Shown in pieces: positions 1 to 7,563 of a stretch of DNA of 12,727 bases. Made by a program: the position numbers and the translations under genes. The notes beneath the pieces were generated by a model. That model was given only the letters and a program-made list of their open reading frames with translations. It ran no database searches and had not been told where the DNA came from. Positions within the stretch are counted from its first letter, which is position 1; each line of letters begins with the position of its first letter. Source of the DNA: an uncultured Pseudomonadales bacterium (GTDB lineage Bacteria > Pseudomonadota > Gammaproteobacteria > Pseudomonadales > Pseudohongiellaceae); contig CALKDE010000376.1 of NCBI GenBank assembly GCA_938082955.1, forward strand, positions 1-12,727. Direction: 5' to 3'.

Positions 1-1392
1 GGCTTCATCGATGTAGATCAGATGATAGCGATGCCAGGAATGATTGAGAAGTTGCCGCACTACGGCAAGTACTCCTATCTGAGTTTCTTGGGTGATGAGC
101 CTACGAATGATGTGAAGGGGATCTGGTCAAGTCCGGATTCACCTATGCAATGGATCAAACCGGACCTTCAAACCGCGATAAATTTCGAGAATCTACCTGT
201 GCTGGAGCCACTTGCGGTGCTCCCTTCGAAGTACCGGGTTGATCAACTGAAAGAGCACGCGAGGCTATTAAGCTCTACGGAATTTCAAGGTAGAGGGATT
301 GGGACGAGTGGCATCGATCTGGCTGCGCAATATATTATAGGACAATTTCGATCCGCCGGTTTACAGACTCTTAATGGAACTTATAGTCAAGAATGGAATG
401 AAAGCGTTGCTGGAAAAGGCAATGTCAAGATGGCGAATATCGTTGGCATGATTCCAGGTGTGAACCGCTCGTTTAGTGGTGAGCCGTTGATTATCGCCGC
501 ACACTATGATCATCTAGGTATCGATGCGGAATCTGGTCGTCATTTTCCAGGGGCAGATGACAACGCGTCGGGTATCGCCACGTTGATAGAAGTAGCAAGC
601 CAGCTCGTGCGTGCTTTTACGCCGCAGAGACCGATTCTTTTCGTTGCCTTCAGCGGAGAAGAATCTGGCTTACTCGGCTCAAAATATTTTGTAGACAACC
701 CGCCCGCCGGCTTCAGTGCTTCAGACTTCTACGCCATGGTTAATCTCGACGCTGTGGGGCGTCTCGATGGCCGAGCCCTCCAAGTATTCGCTACCGATAG
801 CGCCTATGAGTGGCCCTTCATGGCACAAGGCATCGGGTTCACCATCGGTGTAAATTCCAGTTTTCCCGCCAACACGATTGCTAGCAGCGATCATGTGAGC
901 TTCCTGAATGCAGGCATACCTGCTATTCATCTGTTTAGCGGCGTGCATGAGGATTATCATCAGTTGAGTGATACCGCAGACACGCTCGATCTGGCCGGCA
1001 TGACTGATGTGGCACTCTGGCTAGAAGAGGCTGCAGTCTATCTCGCCGACAATACTGAACCGCTGCGGGTGACACTTGCTGGTGCGCAGGTTCGAGTGCG
1101 CTCGAGAGTCAGCGGGGCGAGTGGAGAGCGATCTGCGAGCCTAGGTACGGTGCCAGACTTCGCTTTTTCCGGTAGCGGCGTGCGACTAAGTGATGTTACC
1201 CCAGGCGGTGCTGCGGAACAGGCCGGACTGCGCTCTGGAGATATTCTGCTCAACTACAATGAGCAAGCTATGACGGATCTGCAAGTCTATTCCAATCTGC
1301 TGAGGGAATCAGCACCCGGGGATACCGTGCTCTTGGATATTCAACGTGGTGATCAGCGGCTAACTGCAGAGGCCGTCCTTCAAGCGCGCTAG
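1..1392 (+). CDS. M28-family zinc metallopeptidase with C-terminal PDZ domain (5' end missing)
   Basis: The reading frame is open to the first base, so the start lies upstream; the first in-frame ATG, at 22, is used only for numbering. The M28 aminopeptidase domain covers about residues 70-345. The expected zinc and catalytic residues are all visible: H161 and D163 in HYDHLG, D179 in GADDNASG, E213-E214 in GEESG, D243 in NLDAVGR and H313 in DYHQLSDT. Members of this family cut N-terminal residues from peptides with two zinc ions, usually outside the cytoplasm. Residues about 375-455 form a PDZ domain (GVRLSDVTPGGAAEQAGLRSGD), which suggests binding of peptide ends or partner proteins. The segment before the peptidase (LPHYGKYSYL) belongs to an N-terminal region whose nature cannot be judged here. 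The fold and catalytic class are secure; substrate and exact location are inferred. Confidence 0.93.
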   Translation, partial: GFIDVDQMIAMPGMIEKLPHYGKYSYLSFLGDEPTNDVKGIWSSPDSPMQWIKPDLQTAINFENLPVLEPLAVLPSKYRVDQLKEHARLLSSTEFQGRGIGTSGIDLAAQYIIGQFRSAGLQTLNGTYSQEWNESVAGKGNVKMANIVGMIPGVNRSFSGEPLIIAAHYDHLGIDAESGRHFPGADDNASGIATLIEVASQLVRAFTPQRPILFVAFSGEESGLLGSKYFVDNPPAGFSASDFYAMVNLDAVGRLDGRALQVFATDSAYEWPFMAQGIGFTIGVNSSFPANTIASSDHVSFLNAGIPAIHLFSGVHEDYHQLSDTADTLDLAGMTDVALWLEEAAVYLADNTEPLRVTLAGAQVRVRSRVSGASGERSASLGTVPDFAFSGSGVRLSDVTPGGAAEQAGLRSGDILLNYNEQAMTDLQVYSNLLRESAPGDTVLLDIQRGDQRLTAEAVLQAR

Positions 1393-1538
1393 CGCAGCAT
1401 ACTAAACAGAAATGCTGTAAGCAGACACAGCACAGATACCGTAATCAGATGACGACTCATAGTCGATTTCTTCGCGGCCCATTTATACCTCTCCTCCTCA
1501 ACGAACAGACAATTCTGAGCTTTCTTGAACAGTTTCAC
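1389..1538 (-). CDS. Putative small single-pass membrane protein, 49 aa
   Basis: This small reading frame starts at a GTG (1538 on the minus strand) preceded by a good ribosome binding site, TAAGGAG, six bases upstream. The predicted protein begins VKLFKKAQNCLFVEEERYKW, a charged, lysine-rich stretch, and ends in a hydrophobic segment (about residues 31-48, HLITVSVLCLLTAFLFSML) long enough to cross the membrane once. It would therefore be a tail-anchored or small inner-membrane protein with its N-terminus in the cytoplasm. Its stop shares the bases CTAG at 1389-1392 with the stop of the convergent peptidase gene. The frame extends upstream to 1679, but that extension has no supporting start site. 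I do not recognise the family. A second, 26-codon frame (1402-1482, minus) with its own purine-rich GAGGAGGAGAGG before an ATG overlaps it and is an alternative. No function is proposed. Confidence 0.42.
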   Translation of the reverse strand: MKLFKKAQNCLFVEEERYKWAAKKSTMSRHLITVSVLCLLTAFLFSMLR

Positions 1539-1718
1539 CGGATACTCCTTAGCAATTGATAATAGATTAGCGTGTATTACAACGCAGTAATCTGACAAGC
1601 GAATGACGTAATAAAGGCAAATTGCAGAGCAATAATGATGAAACATGGCAGGTGCAGCCTGCGTTGGCCTAGATATCAAAAGTTAGTGTGCTAGTAGCTC
1701 AAAGAAAATTGTAACTAT
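1539..1718. other. AT-rich intergenic stretch with no recognised gene
   Basis: This stretch lies between the putative small minus-strand gene and the DUF5916 fragment. It is the likely promoter region of the small gene; a TATTAT hexamer occurs on the minus strand about 20 bases before its GTG, but I see no matching -35 element. The end nearest the fragment is rich in A and T and carries in-frame stops (for example TAG at 1695-1697). I found no trace of the missing DUF5916 coding sequence, no RNA gene and no insertion-sequence ends. Confidence 0.5.
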
Positions 1719-2234
1719 TTGTTTTTATTTAGTAATTCACAAAAATTAGTGCGATATAGTGCTGGCGATAGGTTTTCCACAGACTTCAGGCTCGACTATA
1801 CCGATAGAGAAGCGCTACTCGTCCACAAGGGCGATGGTAACTACACGAGCTTTGAATCCCATCAATGGTCTGCGCGCCTGGAAACGAACTATTTCATCTG
1901 CGCTAAGCAGCAACTGCGCTTTACCATGCAGTGGACCGCCCTGAAGGCCTTTGAAGATCGTTTTTGGCAGGTCAATCCGAACTCTCGAGAATTTTTGCGC
2001 AGTGTTGCCAATCCGGATTCAACACCGGATGACTTCGCCATCAGTAGGCTTACATTTCAGGCGAGATATCGCTGGGAAATTGCGCCGCTTTCCGACTTGT
2101 TCGTGGTCTATACGCGCGGGAGTAATTTGCCGCGAGGTAACTTTCAGTCATTTCAAGAGCTGCTCGAACAATCGTGGAACGACAGAATCGTCGATACTAT
2201 AGCGATCAAATTGCGCTACCGACTGGGCTCGTAG
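1719..2234 (+). pseudogene. 3'-terminal remnant of a DUF5916 (carbohydrate-binding family 9-like) outer-membrane protein gene
   Basis: The 171-residue frame opens only at a TTG without a ribosome binding site and is closed upstream by a TAG at 1695. The translated sequence resembles the C-terminal part of the beta-barrel of DUF5916 proteins: GDGNYTSFESHQWSARLETN, then KQQLRFTMQWTALKA, SRLTFQARYRWEIAPLSDLF, VVYTRGSNLP and the ending DTIAIKLRYRLGS. As I recall the family, full-length members are several hundred residues with a signal peptide and an N-terminal carbohydrate-binding-like domain. All of that is missing here. The remaining part has no internal stop or frameshift, so the truncation may be fairly recent. 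Most likely it is a deletion remnant that makes no functional protein. An independently expressed fragment is possible but would lack export signals. The family call rests on memory of the C-terminal motifs. Confidence 0.75.
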
Positions 2235-2363
2235 ATTGGAGTACACTGTATTTTCGGTGCGCTTTGTAATATAAAAGACAGAAGTCGTCGCTTAGACTTA
2301 CACTCAATCATTCATAGCCCACAGAGCATTCGATATTCTCAGGCAGGCACCCAGGTAACTCTA

Positions 2364-3398
2364 ATGCATTCTTCCCGTTTCAGATCTATCGCCGCTAAGG
2401 CAATCGGTGTACTACTCATGACAGCAACACTATCTACACAGGCGCAGTCTCAGAAAGTCGTTATCGCTCATCGAGGTGCCAGTGGCTACTTGCCCGAGCA
2501 TACGTTGCAAGCTAAGGCGATGGCATTCGCTATGGGCGCCGACTATATAGAACAAGATGTCGTAATGACCAAGGACGACCATCTCATCGTCCTGCACGAC
2601 ATCACTTTGGATAGAACGACAGACGTCTCTGAGCGCTTTCCCGATCGAGTGAGGGATGATGGCCGTTACTACGCTATCGATTTCACTCTTGATGAGGTAA
2701 GGCAACTTCGAGCAAGCGAAGGCTTCGATATCGAAAATGGTGAGAAAAAGCAGGGCTATACCAATCGATTCCCAATGGGAGAATCCACCTTCAGTGTGCC
2801 AACGCTAGCCGAAGAAATTGAGCTAATTCAAGGCATGAACAAATCCATGGATAAGAATGTGGGTATCTACCCAGAAATCAAAGGCCCCGAATTTCACCGC
2901 GAGGCAGGAAAAGACATCAGCACAGCCGTCGTTAGAATGCTTAAATCCTACGGCTACACCAGCAAGCAAGACAAAATATTTCTCCAAACATTTAGTTTTG
3001 AAGAATTAAAGATCATCCACGATGAAATTCTGCCCGCGGAAGGTGTTGACCTAAATCTCGTGCAATTGATCGGCGGTGATTCGTCCTATCCATGGATGTT
3101 CGAAGAAGACGGCATGGATAAGCTGTCGGCATTCGCCGATGGCGTCGGCCCAGAGAAGTCTCTAGTGGTTTCTAGAGACTCACAGAAGGCGAATATTCAA
3201 GTTAGCGATTTCGTGGCTAGAGCTCACGCGGCTGGCATGCAAGTTCATCCCTACACCTATCGATTAGATCCGGGTCAGGTTCCGGACTACGCGAATAGCT
3301 ATGAAGACCTGCTAGAAATACATTATTTCCGTGCCGATATTGATGGCGTGTTTACCGACTTTCCAGATCGAGCTGTGGAGTTCTTGCGTAACAGGTAA
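2364..3398 (+). CDS. glpQ: Periplasmic glycerophosphodiester phosphodiesterase, GlpQ type
   Basis: This enzyme hydrolyses deacylated phospholipids (glycerophosphodiesters) to glycerol-3-phosphate and an alcohol, which supplies carbon and phosphate. The 344-residue protein has a signal peptide (basic SSRFR, hydrophobic core at about 12-24, probable cleavage after STQA near residue 26). The GDPD barrel motifs are intact: HRGASGYLPEHT with H36 and R37, YIEQDV with metal ligands E63 and D65, H78-D79 in LHD, and YPEIKGPEFH with E171. The motif order and blocks such as DGRYYAIDFTLDEVR and GVFTDFPD match Escherichia coli GlpQ closely, whereas the region before YPWMFEEDGM is shorter than in the E. 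coli protein. No glpT-type transporter gene lies beside it. The gene stands alone after a 129-base gap and converges on the receptor gene 23 bases downstream. The TATAAA at 2270-2275 could be part of its promoter, but no -35 element is clear. Confidence 0.95.
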   Translation: MHSSRFRSIAAKAIGVLLMTATLSTQAQSQKVVIAHRGASGYLPEHTLQAKAMAFAMGADYIEQDVVMTKDDHLIVLHDITLDRTTDVSERFPDRVRDDGRYYAIDFTLDEVRQLRASEGFDIENGEKKQGYTNRFPMGESTFSVPTLAEEIELIQGMNKSMDKNVGIYPEIKGPEFHREAGKDISTAVVRMLKSYGYTSKQDKIFLQTFSFEELKIIHDEILPAEGVDLNLVQLIGGDSSYPWMFEEDGMDKLSAFADGVGPEKSLVVSRDSQKANIQVSDFVARAHAAGMQVHPYTYRLDPGQVPDYANSYEDLLEIHYFRADIDGVFTDFPDRAVEFLRNR

Positions 3399-3421
3399 GG
3401 TTGAGCTTGCAAAGTTTGCAG

Positions 3422-5893
3422 TTAGAAGTTGTAACGAATTCCAAGAAATGCAGCTCTTGGAGCTCCGGCGCCTAAGAACACAGGGTTGGTAAAGTCTTCG
3501 ATGATAGGTACTTCTAGTTCGCCCGGTTCTTCGCCCAGCAAACCAAAACTCTCGTAGTCTCTATCCAGAAGATTATCTACCTTCGCGAACACTTCCAGTT
3601 TTTCATTGATGCTGTAACGAGCGCGCATACCGACAGTGGCATAGCCGGAGACCTCGTCTAGTTGGTTGGACTCATCGCCGCGCAAAACTTGGCCGCCATT
3701 GCTGAGTACGTCTAGCCCGATGCTTAGGCCGTTAGCGAAACGGTAATCGCTGGAAATCTTGAATTGGTGTTGCGGTATGCCAGGAATGCGATCACCCGCG
3801 CTAACTGTTATTTCACCTTCATCGTCCGCAAATTCGTGGTTTGGGCTCAGTGCCTGAAAGTTGTCTTCGAAGGTCGCATCGATATAGCTGTAAGCTGCTA
3901 GCCAGCTGAACGTACGCCACCTTCCCTGTAAACTAGACTCTATGCCCGCTCGTCTCGTCTTGTCGACGTTCGCGAATAGGCCAGTGGAGCGGCCGGTAGT
4001 TTGAAACAAGATGTCGTCTTTGTTCACTGTATGAAACAGCCCTAGTGAGTAGGCGATGTCTTTGATAAAACCACGTGACCCTAACTCGAAACTTTTCGCA
4101 ATCACATCATCCAGCGGTGGATCGGCCAAGAAAGCATTAGGTAGACGGCATTCCAGGTCTACATCACCTGGGTCTTCGCCGGCTTCTATTGCAAAGGCTA
4201 CAGCGAGATCGAAGACGCCCTCATTACAGGCAAGCTCGATTGGCGTAGGGGTCCGAGAAGATTCACTATAGGAGGTATATAAGGTATGGCTATCGCTTGC
4301 CTGCCAAGTAAGCCCTAAGGAAGGATTAACTCTAGGGAAATCATGGTCGCCATTGAGTTCTGGCCGTGCGCCTGACCTGTCGCGCAGCACCACATTAGTG
4401 TAATTTCCACGTGCAGATAGCGTTAGTGCCAGAGTTGAACTTAGATCCATAGTATTAGTGATATAAAGACTGCTGGACTCTGTCTTGGTATTTATCGAAG
4501 TCGCTTCGCTGTCAACGAACGTACCAGTTCCTAGGCCTAGTGTTAGCCTGCTTATTGGATCGATCTGTGCTAGCTCCAGAATTGAATTGAAGTTTGACTC
4601 ACCCCTATAATACGCGCCGCCAGCAATAATCTGAGAACTGTAACCAAGAAAATTTCCACGAATTGTCCATTGGAAATCGGCACCTGTGCTTTCTTGGGCT
4701 CGGTCGCTAAGATTATTAATTCCCTCGTCGGAAAGAATCCCAGAGCCAGATATGTCATCTGCGAAATTCTCCAGATTGAATTCGGCATCAAGGTTCAACA
4801 TGGAAGCAGTTTGATTTAGAAAAACTTCAAGAGCGTCACTATTGGCGAACTGATTGTTGCAGATGTCGTCATCAATAAGACCCAACTCTTCGAGATCATC
4901 TCCCTCAATCTCTTCCAGAAGCTGTGGCGTACCGCCGAGGCTACAGACCGCAAATTCAGAACCATCGCCGTTGAAAGAATCGGTTTTATTTTTTCGGTAG
5001 AACATATTACCGCCGAAGCTGATGTTTGCTGTTACATCGTGCTCATAGTCGAAGCTGGCCATCTGCATATCGTTCTCGGTTATGTCCGGGCCTGTAAAAA
5101 TTGCCTCTCTATCGAGTGCTAGCAATTCTGTTGGCGCTGCACCGTTGCCAATTAGTTCTGAGACACCGTATTGATAGTTGACGTTGAGTCGTGTCGAATC
5201 CGATCTCCAACCTACACTGCCATAGAGATTGAGTGCATCTGACTTTGATTGATTGCGCCAGCCGTCTTCTTGAAAGCTTTCCAAGTTTGCATAGTAGCCG
5301 ATTGAGCCGTTGTTCCCGCCAACCTCGATATTTGCAGTGGTACGACCGAACGAGCCCGAGCTAATCTCGACACTGCGGCCTGGCGAGCTAAAACCATCTT
5401 TCATATCGATGATCAGTGAGCCACCCAAGCTATTCAGCCCGTACAATGGATTGGCGCCACCGGCGAGGGTTATTGCCTGTATTGCTGATTGCGGTAACAG
5501 ATCCCAATTCACCGCATCGCCCAAAGGCTCATTGATGCGCGCGCCATTTTGGTAGACCGCCAAGCCCTGTGCTAAGCCAAGTAGGGGCGAGGCAGTGAAT
5601 CCACGATATTGTAGGTCAGGTTGCATGGGGTTGTTCTGCGCATCGTTAAGCGACACGCTGCTGAAGCTTTGTCTGAGAAAGTCTGAGATGTTCAGTGGGT
5701 TGGCGTTTTCTATATCGGCTGCGTTGCGGTTCTGAACGGGAAAGGGAATCTTGTCTTTATCTATGCCAGCACCGGTTGGGATTACACCGATGATCAGCAC
5801 TTCGTCTACATCCTGTGCGAAAGTTAGCGAGCCTGCAGTTTGCAGAGCTACGAATAGTATTATTGAGGCCGCCAATTGGGGTTTGCTGCGCAT
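3422..5893 (-). CDS. TonB-dependent outer-membrane receptor, 823 aa
   Basis: This is a 22-strand-barrel-type receptor that imports a ligand across the outer membrane using energy from TonB-ExbB-ExbD. It has a signal peptide (MRSKPQLAAS onward, cleavage probably after residue 26, FA/QD). A TonB-box-like DEVLIIG lies at 30-36, and a plug domain at about 50-165 includes YRGF at 97, a VYQNGARINEPLGD stretch and a GGANPLYGLNSLGG block. The barrel runs to a C-terminal FLGIRYNF with a terminal aromatic residue, as the outer-membrane assembly machinery requires. Length is normal for the family. Two cysteine pairs (C317/C345 and about C555/C582) probably form disulfides in extracellular loops. An acidic loop lies at about 326-345. 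The ligand cannot be told from sequence, and no siderophore, cobalamin or glycan genes adjoin it. The ATG at 5893 follows a purine-rich AGAGAGAG. It is divergent from the dehydrogenase gene. Confidence 0.95.
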   Translation of the reverse strand: MRSKPQLAASIILFVALQTAGSLTFAQDVDEVLIIGVIPTGAGIDKDKIPFPVQNRNAADIENANPLNISDFLRQSFSSVSLNDAQNNPMQPDLQYRGFTASPLLGLAQGLAVYQNGARINEPLGDAVNWDLLPQSAIQAITLAGGANPLYGLNSLGGSLIIDMKDGFSSPGRSVEISSGSFGRTTANIEVGGNNGSIGYYANLESFQEDGWRNQSKSDALNLYGSVGWRSDSTRLNVNYQYGVSELIGNGAAPTELLALDREAIFTGPDITENDMQMASFDYEHDVTANISFGGNMFYRKNKTDSFNGDGSEFAVCSLGGTPQLLEEIEGDDLEELGLIDDDICNNQFANSDALEVFLNQTASMLNLDAEFNLENFADDISGSGILSDEGINNLSDRAQESTGADFQWTIRGNFLGYSSQIIAGGAYYRGESNFNSILELAQIDPISRLTLGLGTGTFVDSEATSINTKTESSSLYITNTMDLSSTLALTLSARGNYTNVVLRDRSGARPELNGDHDFPRVNPSLGLTWQASDSHTLYTSYSESSRTPTPIELACNEGVFDLAVAFAIEAGEDPGDVDLECRLPNAFLADPPLDDVIAKSFELGSRGFIKDIAYSLGLFHTVNKDDILFQTTGRSTGLFANVDKTRRAGIESSLQGRWRTFSWLAAYSYIDATFEDNFQALSPNHEFADDEGEITVSAGDRIPGIPQHQFKISSDYRFANGLSIGLDVLSNGGQVLRGDESNQLDEVSGYATVGMRARYSINEKLEVFAKVDNLLDRDYESFGLLGEEPGELEVPIIEDFTNPVFLGAGAPRAAFLGIRYNF

Positions 5894-5955
5894 AGATCTC
5901 TCTCTAGAGGGCTTAACTAGGAACGATTTAACTTGCTTGGTGAATCAGACGAGGG

Positions 5956-5961
5956 ATTATA
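5956..5961 (-). promoter_or_regulatory. Candidate -10 element for the TonB-dependent receptor gene
   Basis: On the minus strand this reads TATAAT, a perfect sigma-70 -10 hexamer, 62 bases before the receptor start codon. The hexamer expected 17 bases further upstream (TGAAGT) is a poor -35 match, so the promoter would be weak or helped by an activator. I see no Fur-box-like palindrome in the 215-base divergent region. Confidence 0.35.
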
Positions 5962-6108
5962 GCAGAAGGTTACTGCGCACTTCAGTTTAACGCTTGATAA
6001 AGCTCTCCAGTGCCCCTAAAGACGGAGCATAGCTTGGACTTGCTACTTACCAACCGCGCTAGATTTGATAGACTCCAAGCTGGTAAAAAACAGCTAGGAA
6101 TAAAGAAG

Positions 6109-6801
6109 ATGGCTACTATTTTAATAACCGGAACGAACCGGGGTATTGGCTTGGAATTCACGAAACAGTGTCTCGCTCGAGGCGACCGAGTTATCGCTAC
6201 GTGCAGAGATATCGAAGCAGCAGACACCTTGATGCAGCTAAGCAGTAGTCATGATGAATTGGAAGTTCGGCAGCTTGATGTCTCCTCCAGCGAATCTATG
6301 CTCGAATTTGTGCAGCAATTGGGTGATACGCCGATCGATATTTTCATCAATAACGCTGGGGTTTATGGGCCGCGGAACGCCAATTTTGGTAACGTAGATG
6401 GTCGGCTTTGGGCTTCGGTATTACAGATAAATTCAGTTGCGCCACTGATACTCAGTCAATTGCTTATGCCGAACCTCCGGCAGGGTAAAGACAAGAAAAT
6501 GTTGTACTTGTCATCCAAGATGGGTTCCATCGATGATAATAGCGGAGGAGGATCCTATATCTATCGCAGTTCCAAGACGGCACTGAATAGTGCGGTTAAG
6601 AGCCTGGCTATAGATCTGGCCGGGGAAGGCTTTAGCGCCGCTGTCCTGCATCCAGGCTGGGTACTGACCGACATGGGCGGACCGAATGCTCTGATAGATA
6701 CAAAAACCAGCGTGGCTGGCATGTTGAAGGTTGTCGATGATCTAGATCCACAAACCTCAGGCAGCTTCTTTAACTATGACGGTAGTATCATTGCTTGGTA
6801 G
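6109..6801 (+). CDS. Short-chain dehydrogenase/reductase (C-factor/sniffer-like), 230 aa
   Basis: This is a cytoplasmic NAD(P)-dependent oxidoreductase with a classical Rossmann fold. The cofactor-binding motif TGTNRGIG is at residues 7-14, LDV with D57 follows, and NNAG is at 81-84. The active site shows N108, S135/S136 in YLSSKMG, and Y152-K156 in YIYRSSK. HPGWVLTDMGG near 181-191 matches the post-catalytic loop of the carbonyl-reductase or C-factor-like branch. The ATG at 6109 is chosen because the Rossmann strand ATILITGTN begins right after it and AGGAA lies nearby upstream. The same frame is open back to a GTG at 6010, but those 33 residues look non-coding. Arg after TGTN would suit NADP, which is only a hint. 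The substrate is unknown. The gene is divergent from the receptor gene and seems to be a single-gene unit, ending before a probable terminator at 6846. Confidence 0.92.
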   Translation: MATILITGTNRGIGLEFTKQCLARGDRVIATCRDIEAADTLMQLSSSHDELEVRQLDVSSSESMLEFVQQLGDTPIDIFINNAGVYGPRNANFGNVDGRLWASVLQINSVAPLILSQLLMPNLRQGKDKKMLYLSSKMGSIDDNSGGGSYIYRSSKTALNSAVKSLAIDLAGEGFSAAVLHPGWVLTDMGGPNALIDTKTSVAGMLKVVDDLDPQTSGSFFNYDGSIIAW

Positions 6802-6845
6802 ATAAAGGTAGCCAAGTAATGAGCATCTCGAGCATTGTGCTTAAC

Positions 6846-6883
6846 GCCTATCTTGCAAATATGTTAAGGTAGGCTCCTCTTTT
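6846..6883 (+). terminator. Probable Rho-independent terminator after the dehydrogenase gene
   Basis: GCCTATCTT (6846-6854) pairs with AAGGTAGGC (6866-6874), giving nine pairs including one G-U, with an 11-base loop. A pyrimidine-rich tail, TCCTCTTTT, follows. It lies 45 bases after the dehydrogenase stop. The T-tract is interrupted by C residues, so efficiency is uncertain. Confidence 0.5.
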
Positions 6884-6906
6884 AGTAGCCACAGATAGTA
6901 GCCACA
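6883..6906. repeat. Short tandem repeat, two copies of TAGTAGCCACA
   Basis: TAGTAGCCACA occurs at 6883-6893 and again at 6896-6906, a spacing of 13 bases, just before the start codon at 6919. It occupies the leader where a ribosome binding site would be expected. It could be a binding site or simple slippage; only two copies are present. Confidence 0.6.
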
Positions 6907-6918
6907 ACCCCATTTGAC

Positions 6919-7563
6919 ATGAGCCTTCACCTAATTCTTCACCTCCAGCGCCGAATTCTTCTCGCTCTACTTGTACTTGCCTCGACGTTGTCGGGTCAGT
7001 ATGCGAGCGCCCATGGTGGCGTTGCCTTCCAAGAAGACCTCTGTGTGATTAACATCGACTTTCTGCAGGCGCATTTTACGGTTTTTCAGCCGGAGACTAG
7101 AGAGTCAGATGAATTCTGTGAAGATATTCCTGACATCTCGCGTTCGGTTTTCGTTATGGAATATTTGCACAGTTTGTTGCCGGAAATGCTCATCGATTTT
7201 CGCATTATCCGCGACATTAATGAAGTGGGCCAGTATGCGACTCTGGAAGATGTCCTCGCTATCGAAGATCTCGAGGCGGCGACGGTTTATTACGAGCCTC
7301 CGCGTATCGAACCGGGCGGATTTTATACGGCAAGTTATGAGTTCGATAGCAAAGGCACTTATATAGGCATTGTCACCGCGGATCACCCAACAGAGGATAG
7401 ATACTACACAGCTGTGTTTTATTTTCAGGTCGGTGGCCCCGATTATGGCACCTTGCCACTATTTCTCGCCCTTTTTCTAGTACTGCAAACCGGCTACTGG
7501 CTGAGCAATGGCGGATGGGCCAAACACAAAGCGCGTCTTGCCGTAAAAAATCAGACTAGCTAA
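6919..7563 (+). CDS. Membrane-anchored periplasmic protein of unknown function, predicted mature N-terminal histidine
   Basis: The 214-residue protein has a signal peptide (RR then LLALLVLASTL; cleavage predicted after ASA at residue 31). A periplasmic domain of about 145 residues follows, then one transmembrane helix (about 179-196, LPLFLALFLVLQTGYW) and a short basic cytoplasmic tail, so it would be fixed in the inner membrane facing the periplasm. The mature protein would begin HGGVAFQEDLC. Other notable residues are C42 and C67, which may form a disulfide, H52 in LQAHFTVFQPETR, EFCEDIPD, EYLH, and a C-terminal beta-rich part (TASYEF, TYIGIVTADHP, YYTAVFYFQVGG) that resembles immunoglobulin-like copper-protein domains. 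I recall similar hypothetical proteins in other proteobacteria, but I know of no assigned function. The ATG at 6919 lacks a clear ribosome binding site, although the signal peptide supports it. It is probably transcribed alone. Confidence 0.82.
   Translation: MSLHLILHLQRRILLALLVLASTLSGQYASAHGGVAFQEDLCVINIDFLQAHFTVFQPETRESDEFCEDIPDISRSVFVMEYLHSLLPEMLIDFRIIRDINEVGQYATLEDVLAIEDLEAATVYYEPPRIEPGGFYTASYEFDSKGTYIGIVTADHPTEDRYYTAVFYFQVGGPDYGTLPLFLALFLVLQTGYWLSNGGWAKHKARLAVKNQTS

Noticed and set aside
1395..1417. CAGCAT/ATGCTG hairpin after the peptidase stop as a terminator
   Set aside because: The stem is short, no T-run follows, and it lies inside the putative small minus-strand gene.
1539..1679. 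Upstream extension of the small minus-strand gene to 1679
   Set aside because: No supported start exists there and the sequence looks like random translation; the GTG at 1538 has a good ribosome binding site.
6010..6108. N-terminal extension of the dehydrogenase from a GTG at 6010
   Set aside because: The 33 extra residues do not resemble the family, the GTG has no ribosome binding site, and the ATG at 6109 starts right at the Rossmann strand with AGGAA upstream.
7105..7386. Minus-strand open frame inside the 6919-7563 gene
   Set aside because: It is a shadow of a gene with a clear signal peptide and membrane helix, and has no ribosome binding site or recognisable domain.
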